A stretch of DNA of 64,000 nucleotides from Phycisphaerae bacterium. Lineage in GTDB: Bacteria > Planctomycetota > Phycisphaerae > Sedimentisphaerales > Sedimentisphaeraceae. The DNA lies in assembly GCA_027078365.1 (NCBI GenBank), contig JALWYQ010000045.1, forward strand, positions 29,984 to 93,983, given 5' to 3'. Made by a program: the position numbers and the translations under genes. The notes under the pieces were generated by a model, which had not been told where the DNA came from, ran no database searches, and saw nothing but the letters and a program-made list of their open reading frames with translations. Positions 37,394 to 47,848 of this stretch are shown piece after piece (position 1 is the stretch's first letter; the number at the start of each line of letters is the position of its first letter).

Positions 37394-38443
37394 CTACTGC
37401 ATCAAGCTTAGAATCTCATCAATCGTTGTGGTTGCACCGCAAGTTGTTTCATCGGATGCTCCGTAGTATATAGTTATCTTGCCGTCACTATCACTTATAC
37501 ATCCACACGGAAAGACTACATTGCCAAAGAAACCATGCAATTCATATTCTGCCTCTGGTTTCATGATAGGTTCCTTGCTATAGGCTAGAACTTTTGACGG
37601 GTCCTGTAAGTCCAATAGGGCTGCACCTAGGCAATAGCGATGGGCTTCGTCTGCACCATGATATATCTCCAGCCAGCCATGCTTGGTTTTGATTGGAACG
37701 CAGCTTGCGCCGACGCGTGCACTATCATACTCACCAGCTCTTGGTGTAATTATTGCCTTATGGTCGCCCCATTCTTTTAAATTAGAACTTGATGCTAGCC
37801 AGATTGAGAGCGGTCCAATATTTTTAGGAACAGGTCGTGTTAATGCGTAGTATTTTGAATTAATCATTTCTGGGAATAGAACAACATCAAGATTTTCAGG
37901 GCAGAAGATAATTCCCATCCTCTCAAAATTCTCAAAATCGCTAGTTTTAATCAATCCTGTACATATTCCGAGTTCACTCACCGCTTTGTATGTTATGAAA
38001 TAATCTGCGCCAATCTGTGTTATACGTGGGTCTTCTAATCCAAATGTTTCATACTTATTCTCTGGAGAAATCGTAGGAGTTTTGGAGATAGTAAAATTAA
38101 CGCCGTCACTACTAGTAGCAAGGCGCAGATGTGATATGCTTGTTATGTATGTCTGTTCTGTATGGGTAAAAATTCTTGGATCGCTAGCATCTAATATATT
38201 AGGGTCATCCTTTGCGAATTTATATATATCATTGCGATTAGTATCTGGATTGTACACTGGCGCAACAAGTAAATCGTCGGTGGTATTAATAGGGCGTTCT
38301 GCTACTCTGATTAATAGGATTGTGTTGCCTTGATAAGTCGCAGTGCCGGCATTAAATGCTCCTATGACTTCATAGCCGTCCTGAGAAGCTGGTATATCGG
38401 ATGGTTTTATGATTGGGTTTTGTGCAAATCTTTCAACCTTCAT
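37394..38443 (-). CDS. Glycoside hydrolase family 130-like protein (beta-mannoside phosphorylase type)
   Basis: FNAGTATYQGNTILLIRVAERP; GLEDPRIT; RVGASCVPIKTKHGWLEIYHGAD; IYYGASDETTC; start reassigned to MKVERF. Confidence 0.85.
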   Translation of the reverse strand: MKVERFAQNPIIKPSDIPASQDGYEVIGAFNAGTATYQGNTILLIRVAERPINTTDDLLVAPVYNPDTNRNDIYKFAKDDPNILDASDPRIFTHTEQTYITSISHLRLATSSDGVNFTISKTPTISPENKYETFGLEDPRITQIGADYFITYKAVSELGICTGLIKTSDFENFERMGIIFCPENLDVVLFPEMINSKYYALTRPVPKNIGPLSIWLASSSNLKEWGDHKAIITPRAGEYDSARVGASCVPIKTKHGWLEIYHGADEAHRYCLGAALLDLQDPSKVLAYSKEPIMKPEAEYELHGFFGNVVFPCGCISDSDGKITIYYGASDETTCGATTTIDEILSLMQ

Positions 38444-38501
38444 TCTGGAGTCTCCATTCGAATTCCACATATCAATCGCTGAGATTTTCTTTGTTATTGC
38501 G

Positions 38502-38540
38502 AAAAAAGCCCACACCTATTTAGATGTGGGCTTTTATTTT
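38502..38540 (-). terminator. Terminator between the Wzc-like kinase and GH130 genes
   Basis: AAAAGCCCACA-cctatttaga-TGTGGGCTTTTATTTTT. Confidence 0.75.
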
Positions 38541-38552
38541 TCAAGATGACTC

Positions 38553-40805
38553 TTATTGTATCTGTTGTTTGAGCTCGGCTCTTTGATAATTTTGGTAGAT
38601 TTCAATATTGTCATGCATGTATCCACCCTTCAAGGTGCGAACAGCCACAAGAACTGAACCGATAACAGGAGCATTGATCTGAGCTAGCTCGCGTAGAGTT
38701 CTCTGTGCTGCACCTTTCTTAGTAGATGTTGCATTAAATATTACCACCACGGCGTCACTCATAGATGCGATTGTTGCCGCATCACTTATTAGCATTGGTG
38801 GTCCGTCTAGTATTACATAGTCATATATCTCATTAACCTTATCTAGGAAGAGTCGCATTGTAGTAGAACCCAATAGCTCTGCTGGATTAGCTGGTAGTGG
38901 ACCACTATCAACAATATCAAAATTCTCTATCATGCATTGTCTTATTGCTTGATCTACTTCGCATTGGCCCATTAGTAGGTTGCTTAGACCGTAATCGCTA
39001 TGTTCAACAGAAGAACCATTCTCCGCTGCTTTTGGGAATAGCTTAGCAGAAGTTGGCCTGCGGAAGTTTGCATCTACAAAAAGAACCTTCTTACCTTCAG
39101 CTACTAGAGTTGAAGCTAAGTTGACAGCAACGGTTGTTTTACCTTCGCCCGGAGCACCACTTGCAAATGTAATAGTCTTATGGGTGCCAGTGCTAGAGAG
39201 CTTAAAATTAGTCTTAAGTTGTCTATAACATTCACTCGTTATGGAGAATGGAGCTTGCCTGATAACTTGATAAGGATCAATGCCTTGTAAGTCTTCATCA
39301 TTATCACTGTGGCAAATCATACCAAGAAGAGGAGTTCTTAGCGTACGCATAACCTCTTGTGGAGTTCTTATGGTATCATTTGAAAGCTCAATTAGGAATG
39401 CTAGACCAATACCAATCATAGCGCCAAGCATAAAACCACCTGGAGCATATAGAATTAGTTTTGGAGAAGACATCTCAAGAGGTAATGGAGCCTTACCGGT
39501 ACTGACTACTTTTGAAATCTCAGGATCGTCAATAACGAGTCTGAGGTTTCTAATGTGCTTTGCTAGTTCATCAAGCGAGTTGAGTCTCTTTTCCCTTATC
39601 GTGTTATAAGTGCTGTAATTTGCACGAAGTTCATCAAGAGTTTTCTGCTCTATTTGCGCTTCTTGTAATTGTTTGTTGTATGTCTCAAGTTGATTTGTTA
39701 GAACGGCCTGCGCATCCTTAGCATTTTGGAGATCCGCTTGTCTAGCTAGTTCTGCGATAAAGTTTTGTCTATCAGATAGTTCTTTCTCTGCTTGCTTGAG
39801 CTCGCTTCTGATTTGACGTACAGATCTGTGGTTCTCACCAAGCTTTGCGATTTTTCTTGCCAATTCTGGGCGTAGCGCCAATATCCTTTCGCGAGCTTGC
39901 ACTGCAATAGGATCCTTTTCTGTTTGCTCCCTGACGACTTCATCAAATGAGCCGGTAGCACGTCTAGCCAATGTCTGAATTTGTGTTTTTATTTGAGCGA
40001 TTTGTTGCTCTAAATCAGCCTGCTTTACTTCTAGGCTATCCCTTCTAACTTTAATACTATGCCTTACATCTGATTCTTGGCTTGCTGTATCAAATTCAGC
40101 GATGTCAGGGTTTGCTTTTCTAATCTGTGCTAGTGAAGCTTCTGCCGCTCTGAGATCAGCTCTGAGGGCCTCATCTTGTTTTAGAGCGACGGCAAGCTTT
40201 TGACTCTCATCTGCAGTTGCCTGCGCCCTCATTGTTGATAGATACAAATCTAGCATTTCGTTAACAATAGTCTGAGCATCTTTAGCGCTCTTGCACTTCA
40301 TTGAGAGCCTAATAAATGCTGTTTCACGGTCGGCAACAGCACCTAATTTCTTTTGAAGTGCTTTCACAGCCTTAGCTTGATCTAGAGTTCCGTCGCTAGA
40401 GACAAACTGTTTGAACCAATTTGTTTCGCGCACCTTGTCTCTGAGAAGCAATTCTTGAAGCATCGTCTGTTGTTTAATGGCAGCTGCTTTTGTTTGTCTA
40501 AATAGGTAGTAGGTATCTTTATTGGTGCTACCCGTTGCAAGGCTCATAGGGTCGCTAGTCTCAGGAGGTAAAACCTTAATAGCTGTTTCTGCAGTATATT
40601 GTGGATTAAATATACGCATAGCTACATAGCCAGAAATACCAATAAACAGACCTGCAAAAGTACAAACAACAATAAGAACTAGATGTCTTCTGATTATAGC
40701 GAGTATTTCTTTTGGGGTAAGTCCCATGTCTGGTTGCGCTGCCCTTGGACGGACAACTTGTGGATTAATCCCAGAAGAAGGACGTTTTCCTGGAGTATCT
40801 GCCAT
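38553..40805 (-). CDS. Polysaccharide biosynthesis tyrosine autokinase (Wzc/CpsD-like)
   Basis: N-terminal Wzz domain; coiled-coil; FASGAPGEGKTTVAVNLASTLVAEGKKVLFVDANFRRP; YDYVILDGPPMLISDA. Confidence 0.93.
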   Translation of the reverse strand: MADTPGKRPSSGINPQVVRPRAAQPDMGLTPKEILAIIRRHLVLIVVCTFAGLFIGISGYVAMRIFNPQYTAETAIKVLPPETSDPMSLATGSTNKDTYYLFRQTKAAAIKQQTMLQELLLRDKVRETNWFKQFVSSDGTLDQAKAVKALQKKLGAVADRETAFIRLSMKCKSAKDAQTIVNEMLDLYLSTMRAQATADESQKLAVALKQDEALRADLRAAEASLAQIRKANPDIAEFDTASQESDVRHSIKVRRDSLEVKQADLEQQIAQIKTQIQTLARRATGSFDEVVREQTEKDPIAVQARERILALRPELARKIAKLGENHRSVRQIRSELKQAEKELSDRQNFIAELARQADLQNAKDAQAVLTNQLETYNKQLQEAQIEQKTLDELRANYSTYNTIREKRLNSLDELAKHIRNLRLVIDDPEISKVVSTGKAPLPLEMSSPKLILYAPGGFMLGAMIGIGLAFLIELSNDTIRTPQEVMRTLRTPLLGMICHSDNDEDLQGIDPYQVIRQAPFSITSECYRQLKTNFKLSSTGTHKTITFASGAPGEGKTTVAVNLASTLVAEGKKVLFVDANFRRPTSAKLFPKAAENGSSVEHSDYGLSNLLMGQCEVDQAIRQCMIENFDIVDSGPLPANPAELLGSTTMRLFLDKVNEIYDYVILDGPPMLISDAATIASMSDAVVVIFNATSTKKGAAQRTLRELAQINAPVIGSVLVAVRTLKGGYMHDNIEIYQNYQRAELKQQIQ

Positions 40806-41062
40806 TCTTTATGCTCCCATTAATTAATCTATCACTTCAATGTCAATATTTAGCTTGTCTATCGGATAAGAATATTTAGATAGACTCCCTCACATGGTAT
40901 CGGTAAGTTTAGCTATAATTCTTAATCCAATGTTTATAGTCACCGAACGAACTCTTTATAATCTACTGTCAAGTATCACAATAAGATACCAATTTTAACG
41001 ATTAAGACAAGTAGATAATAATATATGTAGCTATGCGTTTTGAGTATTCAAATTCGCAAGAT

Positions 41063-44000
41063 TTACTTGCTTAACCTTTCAATAGCATCATTAATCTCTT
41101 TCTTTACAGATTCTGAAGGTATATTAGCTTTCAATGCTAGCTCATAAGCAGCTAGTGCCTCTTTTGGTTTATTTAGCATCTCATTAGCTTTACCAAGGTG
41201 GATGTAAACATCCGCTGGAGCTGAGATTTCGCTAAGTTCAAAGAGTTGAACGGCCTGCAATAATAACTCTAATGCTTTCTGTGGCTCATTGTTTTGTAAC
41301 AATGCAAAGGCATATGTATCTAGAATAGTTCCATTTCCTGGAGCAAGAGCATATGCCTCTTGAGCATATGAGATTGCTTTATCTAATTGCGTATTATTTG
41401 ATGCCAACATATACGACAGATTGTTTAGTACTGCAATGTCGTTTGGAGATTCACTAAGTAACTTGCTGTAGAGTGCAATTGCTTCATTTAAGTATTTTTT
41501 GTCTGGCATCTTGTAGTAGGCTAACTGCAGAGTGTCCGCCTTACTAGAGATAAGCATCTTCTTGGTAGCGTTATCTTTTGTGAGTCCAATACAGGTATCA
41601 ATGTAAGATAGAGCCTTATTGTATTGCTTCTGGTCATTAAAGAATATATATGCACACATATTTTCTTTAAGAGACTTACTACTCTTTGCTAATAATCTCT
41701 CACTAATGATATCCTTGACAGCGTCGCTACCTAAAGACTCTGTTGCTAGAGCTAAGCTAAGGGTAATACTTCTTCTATTTAAGCCCGAATTATCAAGAGC
41801 TTTATTGAAGTATTCTTTTGCTGCTTGCGTATCTCCGAGAGCTGCTTTTGCTTGAGCCATAGCAGAATAAATCATAGGTGAGAATTTAGAATTAGTATAT
41901 TCACTCGCAAAGCTGATTAGTTTAGAATAATCTTTCAATTCATACAAAGTGCCAAGATACGACTGCAGAGCCACTAAGTCTGTATGTTTGCTTTTGTTCC
42001 AGTTATCTAAGTACAGCTTGCTAGCTGCATCTAGTTTTCCATTGCTTGCTAAGAATGCTGCCTTGCGATTTCTCCAGTAGTTACTCTCTGGGTATTTTGA
42101 AATCATATTGTCGTAGAACTTTGAGAGATTATTCTTGTTATCAGCATCAATATAGAATTTCTCAAGCAAACTCAACGCACTTAAAGGAACCTTGTCTTCG
42201 TCAATGGCAACTTTAAGTTCTGTGATTGCTTGTTGAATATTTCCAGTTCTAGCATATGTTTTTGCTAGCTCTATAAATAACTCTGGATCATCGCTTAAGC
42301 TTGTAGCCTTTACGAGATCTCTGAGTGCGGCTTCATACTTACCACTGAGATTGTTTACTTGGGCACGTAATCTAAGAGCTACCGCATCTGTTTGATTTTT
42401 TGTTAAGAGTTTATCAATCGCTTTCCTTGCGTCTTCAAGTTGTCCTTTTCTGATAAACAAAGATGCTTCAAGCAATTGTACTCTTTCATCGTTTGGATAA
42501 AGAGAAGTTATCTGTTTTATGGATTTTACTGCATCATCAAGTAAGCCTAGCTCTAAAAACGCTTGAGCTTGAGCTAGTCTGTTATCAACGGTGTCTTCTA
42601 GTTCTATGAGTTTGTTGGTGTATTTAATAACATTTTCTTTATTTGCTGTTCTTTGCGCAACTAAGGTAAGCCCCTTTACCAGCTCTACATTGCTAGGGTC
42701 TTTCTTGTAGAGTTTCTTTAGCAGGGCGTTGGCCTTGTCATATTTAGAACTTCTAAGATAAGCTTTCCAGAGGATATCATCTTTACCTGCTAGCATTGCC
42801 TCTGCCTTATCTTCCTCCCCCGTAAGACGCAAGAACTCTGAGTAGGCATTCAATACATTGCTGTCATTTGGAGCAAGTCTAAGTGCTTCTTCGTATGATT
42901 GTCTAGCAATCTTCAACATTGCTTCCTGATTTTTTGCAACTGATTGTTCTTTAGCCAATCTCACTGCCATATTTGCTAGTAAAAGTGCATTTTCTGCAGT
43001 AGGATTATTTTTCTGTACCGATTGACGTATAGCCAAAGCTCTACGTGGGTCTGTGGTATAGGTATATTCAGCATAGATGTTAGTTAGGTTACTATCAGTT
43101 GGGTTGAGTCTTATCGCTAGAGTCAGAGCCCTCTCTAGTTCTGTATTTTGCGCAGCTGTTACATTCTTTCCTAACTCTTTGTTGCGTTTATAGTACAGTA
43201 TAGCCCTTTGTCTAGCAATTGTTGCATCTGTTGGGTTTTGTTCGAAAGCGGTGTCTATATTATCTATAGCAAGATTTTCTTTCTTCATTGCGTCGTATGC
43301 TCGTGAAATAGTAGCATAGGCGGCAGGGAAGATTGGTTGCATCTTTAGACACTCTTGGCATCTTTGAATAGCCTCCTTATAGTTCTGCTTAGCGATAGCT
43401 AGCTTTGCTGCAAAGAAGTTTCCTTCGCAGTTGTCAAGGTTTAGCTTCTTTGCTTTCTCTTTCATCTCAAGAGCTAAATCAAAGTCTTCTTTGAGCAAGG
43501 CAATATCAAAGATGTTTGTAATTGCAGTGTCTTTGTAATCTGAATCATCTAGCAATGGCTTTAGCAATTCTAGAGCCTTGTCATATTCATCCATACTCTT
43601 GTAGAATTGCGCTAGTCTTATTGCTTTTAGTTTAGGGTCTGCAATATTACTTAATACGTTGCGATTAATTTCTCTTATCTTTTCGATAGAGACATTCTTA
43701 GGGTCTTTGAGTTTAAGTCTTTGAGCTAGAGATAGCATGTAAATATCTTTAGGGTTCTTAGATACGTACAAGTCAACAAGCTCTCTTGCCTTATTGAGTT
43801 TGTCTGAATTCATAAAGTAGTTTGATACTGCTGCCACATATGAAGGTTCAACTATAGCAGAGTCGTCTTTGATTAGCTTTTCCAATAGAGAATAGACTTT
43901 GTTGAAATTGCTATCAACCTTTGATTTATAATCTTGATTTTCTCCCTGTTGCGCTTGTAATTGACGATATTGCTTGACTTGGCTAAGCAATAGTTCAACG

Positions 44001-45739
44001 GTCAATTCATCTTTTATACTAGAGCCATCTTTAAAGAAATCTAGTCTAGAAGAGGCTTCATCAAATGAATTGATAGAAAGATACGATCTTATCAGGATGG
44101 TGCTTGATGTCTCTGATTTCCCAAAAATCTTCTCATAGCTTTCTACTAACTGTATTGCGTTATTGTAATAAGAGAGCTTTTCGAATATTCCAGCTAACTC
44201 TAGTGCTGCTTCAGGATGGCCCTGTTGTACGATTCCTCCCTGTAGAGCGCTTTCTAAGAACTTCTCTCTAGCGCCTAGGTAATTAGTGCCTTTATATATT
44301 TGAGCTAGAGTGTAAGAAAGGTCTGCATCGTGATTGTCTGTGCTTTGATATTTTTGGTAGGCGTTGTAGAGTTCAGTTATAGCTTTATCTTTGTTGCCTT
44401 TTGCATAATCTAGCAAGCCTTTCCACTTTAGAACCATCCTATTCTCAGCTACACCAATAATTTGCTCAATAGCATGTACGCTATCTTGCGCCTTTGCAAT
44501 TAGAGCATCCTTTTTCGCTTTATCTGGTTCTTGAGTAGCTTTTTCGATGTAATATTTTGCCAGCATGCTGTTAAAGATAAGCTTGTTGCTTTTGTTGCGT
44601 TGTTGATTTGGTCCGGTGGTGTCCTGCGCATCTGGTAGTGTTAGAGCCTTTTGTGATATCTCAATAGCAGTGTCTATTGCTTCTGGCTTCTTATCAATCA
44701 TGCCATGTCTGTAAAGTATGCTTGAGGCAATCTTGTAGTAATCGATATTTGTTGGATCGAGCTCTATAGAACGTATAGCGTATTCGGCCGCTTTATCCAG
44801 AGTGTTCATGTCAAGCTGGAAGAACCCTGCACATGCATAGCAAACCTTTGCGTTATTTGGAAATTTCTTATCTAGAGCGGTAAATTCAGGTGCAAGGGTA
44901 GTAATATCTTCTTTGTTGTCTTGCAATGAAATTTTCTTCAGAGAGAGCATGTTAATGTATGCTTCTGGGTTATCAGGATAGAGATCGATAGCCTCTTGAG
45001 CGATTTCTGTAGCTTTCTTAATAGAATTTGCTATCGCATTTATCTTTCCGGCCTTATCATCAACCTGACCTTGCGTTATTTCTGTAGTAATCAAATCCAT
45101 ATAGATTTGCATATTCTCAGGGTCTAGTTTTTTTGCCATATTGAGATACTTTCTTGCAGAAGCAAGTGCAGCGTCAATATCTGTTGTAGATCCAGCCTTT
45201 GCCTTCTCAAGGGAAGCTTTACCCTTAGCGAGAAGAACCTTAGCTGATGGCTCTATATTCTTCTTTTCGTATATCTTGAGCATTTTATCAGCAGTTTGTT
45301 CAACCTGATTCCATGCCTTTAGAGAGCCATTCTTGGCGATAGTGTAGTAGAAATCTAGAATCTTGTCATAAGCTTTGAGGTTTGACGTATCTATACTAAC
45401 GATTTTTTTCCAGCAACCACGAGCTCTTGTCCAGTTCGCTTCTTTTGGCTCTCTCTCTTGGCTTGCATCACCAGGATCTTCGATTAGAGCTAGATCTGCC
45501 ATAGCAAATAGAATGTCTATCTTGGCATCAATAGACTTCTTTGTGTATTTGTAAGCATTGTCGTAAGCAATTTTTGCAGTCTTAAAATCTTTCTGTTTGA
45601 TCGCTGCTTGAGCATCCATCATGAACTTAGCAGGATCGCGTTCTTTGAAAAATATAAAACCAATTATGATTAAAACAATAATTGCAAAAGTTATCAGAGT
45701 AAGTAATGCTACTTTCTTGTTAAGTTTTTTTCTTGCCAT
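41063..45739 (-). CDS. Very large membrane-anchored TPR-repeat protein of the exosortase/EPS locus
   Basis: 1558 aa; N-terminal TM (VALLTLITFAIIVLIIIGFIFF); many TPR units (DYKDTAITNIFDIALLKEDFDLALEMKEKAKKL...). Confidence 0.85.
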   Translation of the reverse strand: MARKKLNKKVALLTLITFAIIVLIIIGFIFFKERDPAKFMMDAQAAIKQKDFKTAKIAYDNAYKYTKKSIDAKIDILFAMADLALIEDPGDASQEREPKEANWTRARGCWKKIVSIDTSNLKAYDKILDFYYTIAKNGSLKAWNQVEQTADKMLKIYEKKNIEPSAKVLLAKGKASLEKAKAGSTTDIDAALASARKYLNMAKKLDPENMQIYMDLITTEITQGQVDDKAGKINAIANSIKKATEIAQEAIDLYPDNPEAYINMLSLKKISLQDNKEDITTLAPEFTALDKKFPNNAKVCYACAGFFQLDMNTLDKAAEYAIRSIELDPTNIDYYKIASSILYRHGMIDKKPEAIDTAIEISQKALTLPDAQDTTGPNQQRNKSNKLIFNSMLAKYYIEKATQEPDKAKKDALIAKAQDSVHAIEQIIGVAENRMVLKWKGLLDYAKGNKDKAITELYNAYQKYQSTDNHDADLSYTLAQIYKGTNYLGAREKFLESALQGGIVQQGHPEAALELAGIFEKLSYYNNAIQLVESYEKIFGKSETSSTILIRSYLSINSFDEASSRLDFFKDGSSIKDELTVELLLSQVKQYRQLQAQQGENQDYKSKVDSNFNKVYSLLEKLIKDDSAIVEPSYVAAVSNYFMNSDKLNKARELVDLYVSKNPKDIYMLSLAQRLKLKDPKNVSIEKIREINRNVLSNIADPKLKAIRLAQFYKSMDEYDKALELLKPLLDDSDYKDTAITNIFDIALLKEDFDLALEMKEKAKKLNLDNCEGNFFAAKLAIAKQNYKEAIQRCQECLKMQPIFPAAYATISRAYDAMKKENLAIDNIDTAFEQNPTDATIARQRAILYYKRNKELGKNVTAAQNTELERALTLAIRLNPTDSNLTNIYAEYTYTTDPRRALAIRQSVQKNNPTAENALLLANMAVRLAKEQSVAKNQEAMLKIARQSYEEALRLAPNDSNVLNAYSEFLRLTGEEDKAEAMLAGKDDILWKAYLRSSKYDKANALLKKLYKKDPSNVELVKGLTLVAQRTANKENVIKYTNKLIELEDTVDNRLAQAQAFLELGLLDDAVKSIKQITSLYPNDERVQLLEASLFIRKGQLEDARKAIDKLLTKNQTDAVALRLRAQVNNLSGKYEAALRDLVKATSLSDDPELFIELAKTYARTGNIQQAITELKVAIDEDKVPLSALSLLEKFYIDADNKNNLSKFYDNMISKYPESNYWRNRKAAFLASNGKLDAASKLYLDNWNKSKHTDLVALQSYLGTLYELKDYSKLISFASEYTNSKFSPMIYSAMAQAKAALGDTQAAKEYFNKALDNSGLNRRSITLSLALATESLGSDAVKDIISERLLAKSSKSLKENMCAYIFFNDQKQYNKALSYIDTCIGLTKDNATKKMLISSKADTLQLAYYKMPDKKYLNEAIALYSKLLSESPNDIAVLNNLSYMLASNNTQLDKAISYAQEAYALAPGNGTILDTYAFALLQNNEPQKALELLLQAVQLFELSEISAPADVYIHLGKANEMLNKPKEALAAYELALKANIPSESVKKEINDAIERLSK

Positions 45740-45985
45740 AACCGTTGCTTACCTTTCTAAATCACGACTATTTATAGTGTTTGCTTCTAATATCCATTGT
45801 TTAAGTCTCTCTCTCTATTAAAAAAGAGACATAAGAAAAAATCTAAGACTTTCTCTAGATTCGACTTTCCTGCTACAGATAAATTCTTGTCAGTAAAGGG
45901 CAGAGAACCCGGACTTGCTACTTAAATGTAATTGTTCGGGTTACTTTTATGTTGCCACAATTTTGCCATTTTATTAAAACGTATA

Positions 45986-46029
45986 AACCAAGCCATCATG
46001 AAACCGTTAGGCGTCATGATGGCTTGGTT
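45986..46029 (-). terminator. 16-bp perfect stem hairpin between epsI and the TPR gene
   Basis: AACCAAGCCATCATGA-12nt-TCATGATGGCTTGGTT. Confidence 0.7.
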
Positions 46030-46072
46030 GAGTATTTAATTTTTTAGAGATTTCCTCTAATCTCAATAAGAA

Positions 46073-46861
46073 TCAAGAGCTCTTTGCAGCCTCTTCGGCT
46101 GCCTTTATGTCAGGCCAATGATCCTTTATTAGCACAGGCAATATAACCTCTAGCATTTTAACGCTAGCTTTTTTTACCTCATCAATATTTGGGTAGCCTG
46201 AATTGCCGTAGAACCTCCATTCAACCTTAGAGAAGAATGAGTAGGTGCCAAGTACGTTTTTACCCATTGTTGCTCGTGCTTGAGTTCGGTTACCAGCGAA
46301 TTCGCCGTTGACGTTAAGAAAATAGACAACGGGAAATTCTTCACTATCCAGTAGGGGGTCGGCATTCTTTTTCGAAAAGACCAAGAGTCTGACTGGAACC
46401 TCTGCAATGCCATTTTTACTATAGTAGTAGTTAGGGCATTTAACCTTAAGAGTTATATCCTCTAGGTCATCTCTCGTGTTACCGCCACCAAAATAGCATT
46501 CTTCCGGAACGTGTGGAATCCTATCGTTTATGCCCGTGTAATATGTTAGAAACAATGAGCAGTATCTAGTAGGACTTTCCGCTGGTTCTCTTTGGTCTTC
46601 TAATACCCATTGAATATAGTCTTCAGTGCCAAGGCTCTCTAAGATAGCGGGGTTCTTAATTTTAGTTTTTTTAACTACCTTGTATGGATATATGGCATTT
46701 TCATCTATATCATCGAAGGGTTTTTGGAGATTGATAGGTTTTTTAACTAAAATGAGATTTAAAGAGCTTATCGTGTACTGCATTCCAGCAGCTGCAATAG
46801 CTAGGACTAATACGCACACGATGTATGGTGTAGAGATGTATTCTTTAATCACTTTATTCAT
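46073..46861 (-). CDS. EpsI-family exosortase-associated protein (DUF3485)
   Basis: N-terminal TM; RIPHVPEECYFGGG; directly downstream of exosortase. Confidence 0.85.
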   Translation of the reverse strand: MNKVIKEYISTPYIVCVLVLAIAAAGMQYTISSLNLILVKKPINLQKPFDDIDENAIYPYKVVKKTKIKNPAILESLGTEDYIQWVLEDQREPAESPTRYCSLFLTYYTGINDRIPHVPEECYFGGGNTRDDLEDITLKVKCPNYYYSKNGIAEVPVRLLVFSKKNADPLLDSEEFPVVYFLNVNGEFAGNRTQARATMGKNVLGTYSFFSKVEWRFYGNSGYPNIDEVKKASVKMLEVILPVLIKDHWPDIKAAEEAAKSS

Positions 46862-46873
46862 TTTAGATATCTA

Positions 46874-47836
46874 CTATTTCTTTCTCTTTATAATAATCTC
46901 TTCAACTTCTTCCTTCGCATCCTCTTCTACGAATAGAAGTTCCATGAAGGCTGCTAAGAGGTAGTACATAATAAATGCTAGGCCAATCATTAAGAGTCCA
47001 AGCCCGTCATGATAGATGCCCTTAGCATATTTTGGGTTACCAAATATGTAAATACTACCTGTGATTGTTACTCGTACAATATTGCATGCAATCGCAATAG
47101 GTACGGTACTTAAGAGAAGTATAAATCTTTGCCACATAGGTCTTTCGTGCAAATATGCCATTGCAACTCCAAGGGCAACGAAAGCCATTAAGAGCCTCAT
47201 TCCGCTACAGGCTTCAGCTACGTTCAGAGCGGATTCAATAGCTTTACCTTTGTAGAGAACGGTAATAACGATATTTGAAGCCGTTGCCTCTACATGTGGA
47301 ATTAGCGAAAGAATTGCAGCAGAGCTATAGGAAGCTAGAGTTCTAAGAGGGTATGTGAGTTCCCTATAGATTCTAGTTGGAATCGGTATTGCAAAGAAAA
47401 GATAGCATACAGGCATCCATAGATACTTTAGTCTTTTCCATCCATTGAAGAAGAGGACTATTGCTCCTAGAGATGCTAGCATTATAAGTGGTCCACCATA
47501 AGCAAACCTAAGTTGCACGGTATTGAAGATATATAAAAGTATGAAGAATATAAGCCCAAAGAGCGCAAAGTAGCTAGTTCTCGCAGGTATTGCAAAGATT
47601 TCGTTGCGCTTCTGGTGAATTAAATAAAGACTAAAGAGAGGTATCAAAAAACCGTGCGTCCAGCTTGGGTCTGTTTTCCAAGTGTGAACAAGCTCTTGTA
47701 ATTCATACCAATATATCGCGCAGAACAATGCTGCTATAATAAACATACGGATGTAGCAATGTACACCTAGCGAAGACCATTCGAAAGGTCTCTCCTTAGA
47801 TAAATCTAAAGCAGTCTCGTTCGTGTTATTTCCCAT
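46874..47836 (-). CDS. Exosortase (PEP-CTERM processing transpeptidase-like)
   Basis: Multi-TM; conserved EACSGMR (Cys), NIVRV (Arg), IYHDGLGLL (His). Confidence 0.93.
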   Translation of the reverse strand: MGNNTNETALDLSKERPFEWSSLGVHCYIRMFIIAALFCAIYWYELQELVHTWKTDPSWTHGFLIPLFSLYLIHQKRNEIFAIPARTSYFALFGLIFFILLYIFNTVQLRFAYGGPLIMLASLGAIVLFFNGWKRLKYLWMPVCYLFFAIPIPTRIYRELTYPLRTLASYSSAAILSLIPHVEATASNIVITVLYKGKAIESALNVAEACSGMRLLMAFVALGVAMAYLHERPMWQRFILLLSTVPIAIACNIVRVTITGSIYIFGNPKYAKGIYHDGLGLLMIGLAFIMYYLLAAFMELLFVEEDAKEEVEEIIIKRKK

Positions 47837-47848
47837 AGATGTTCTGAC

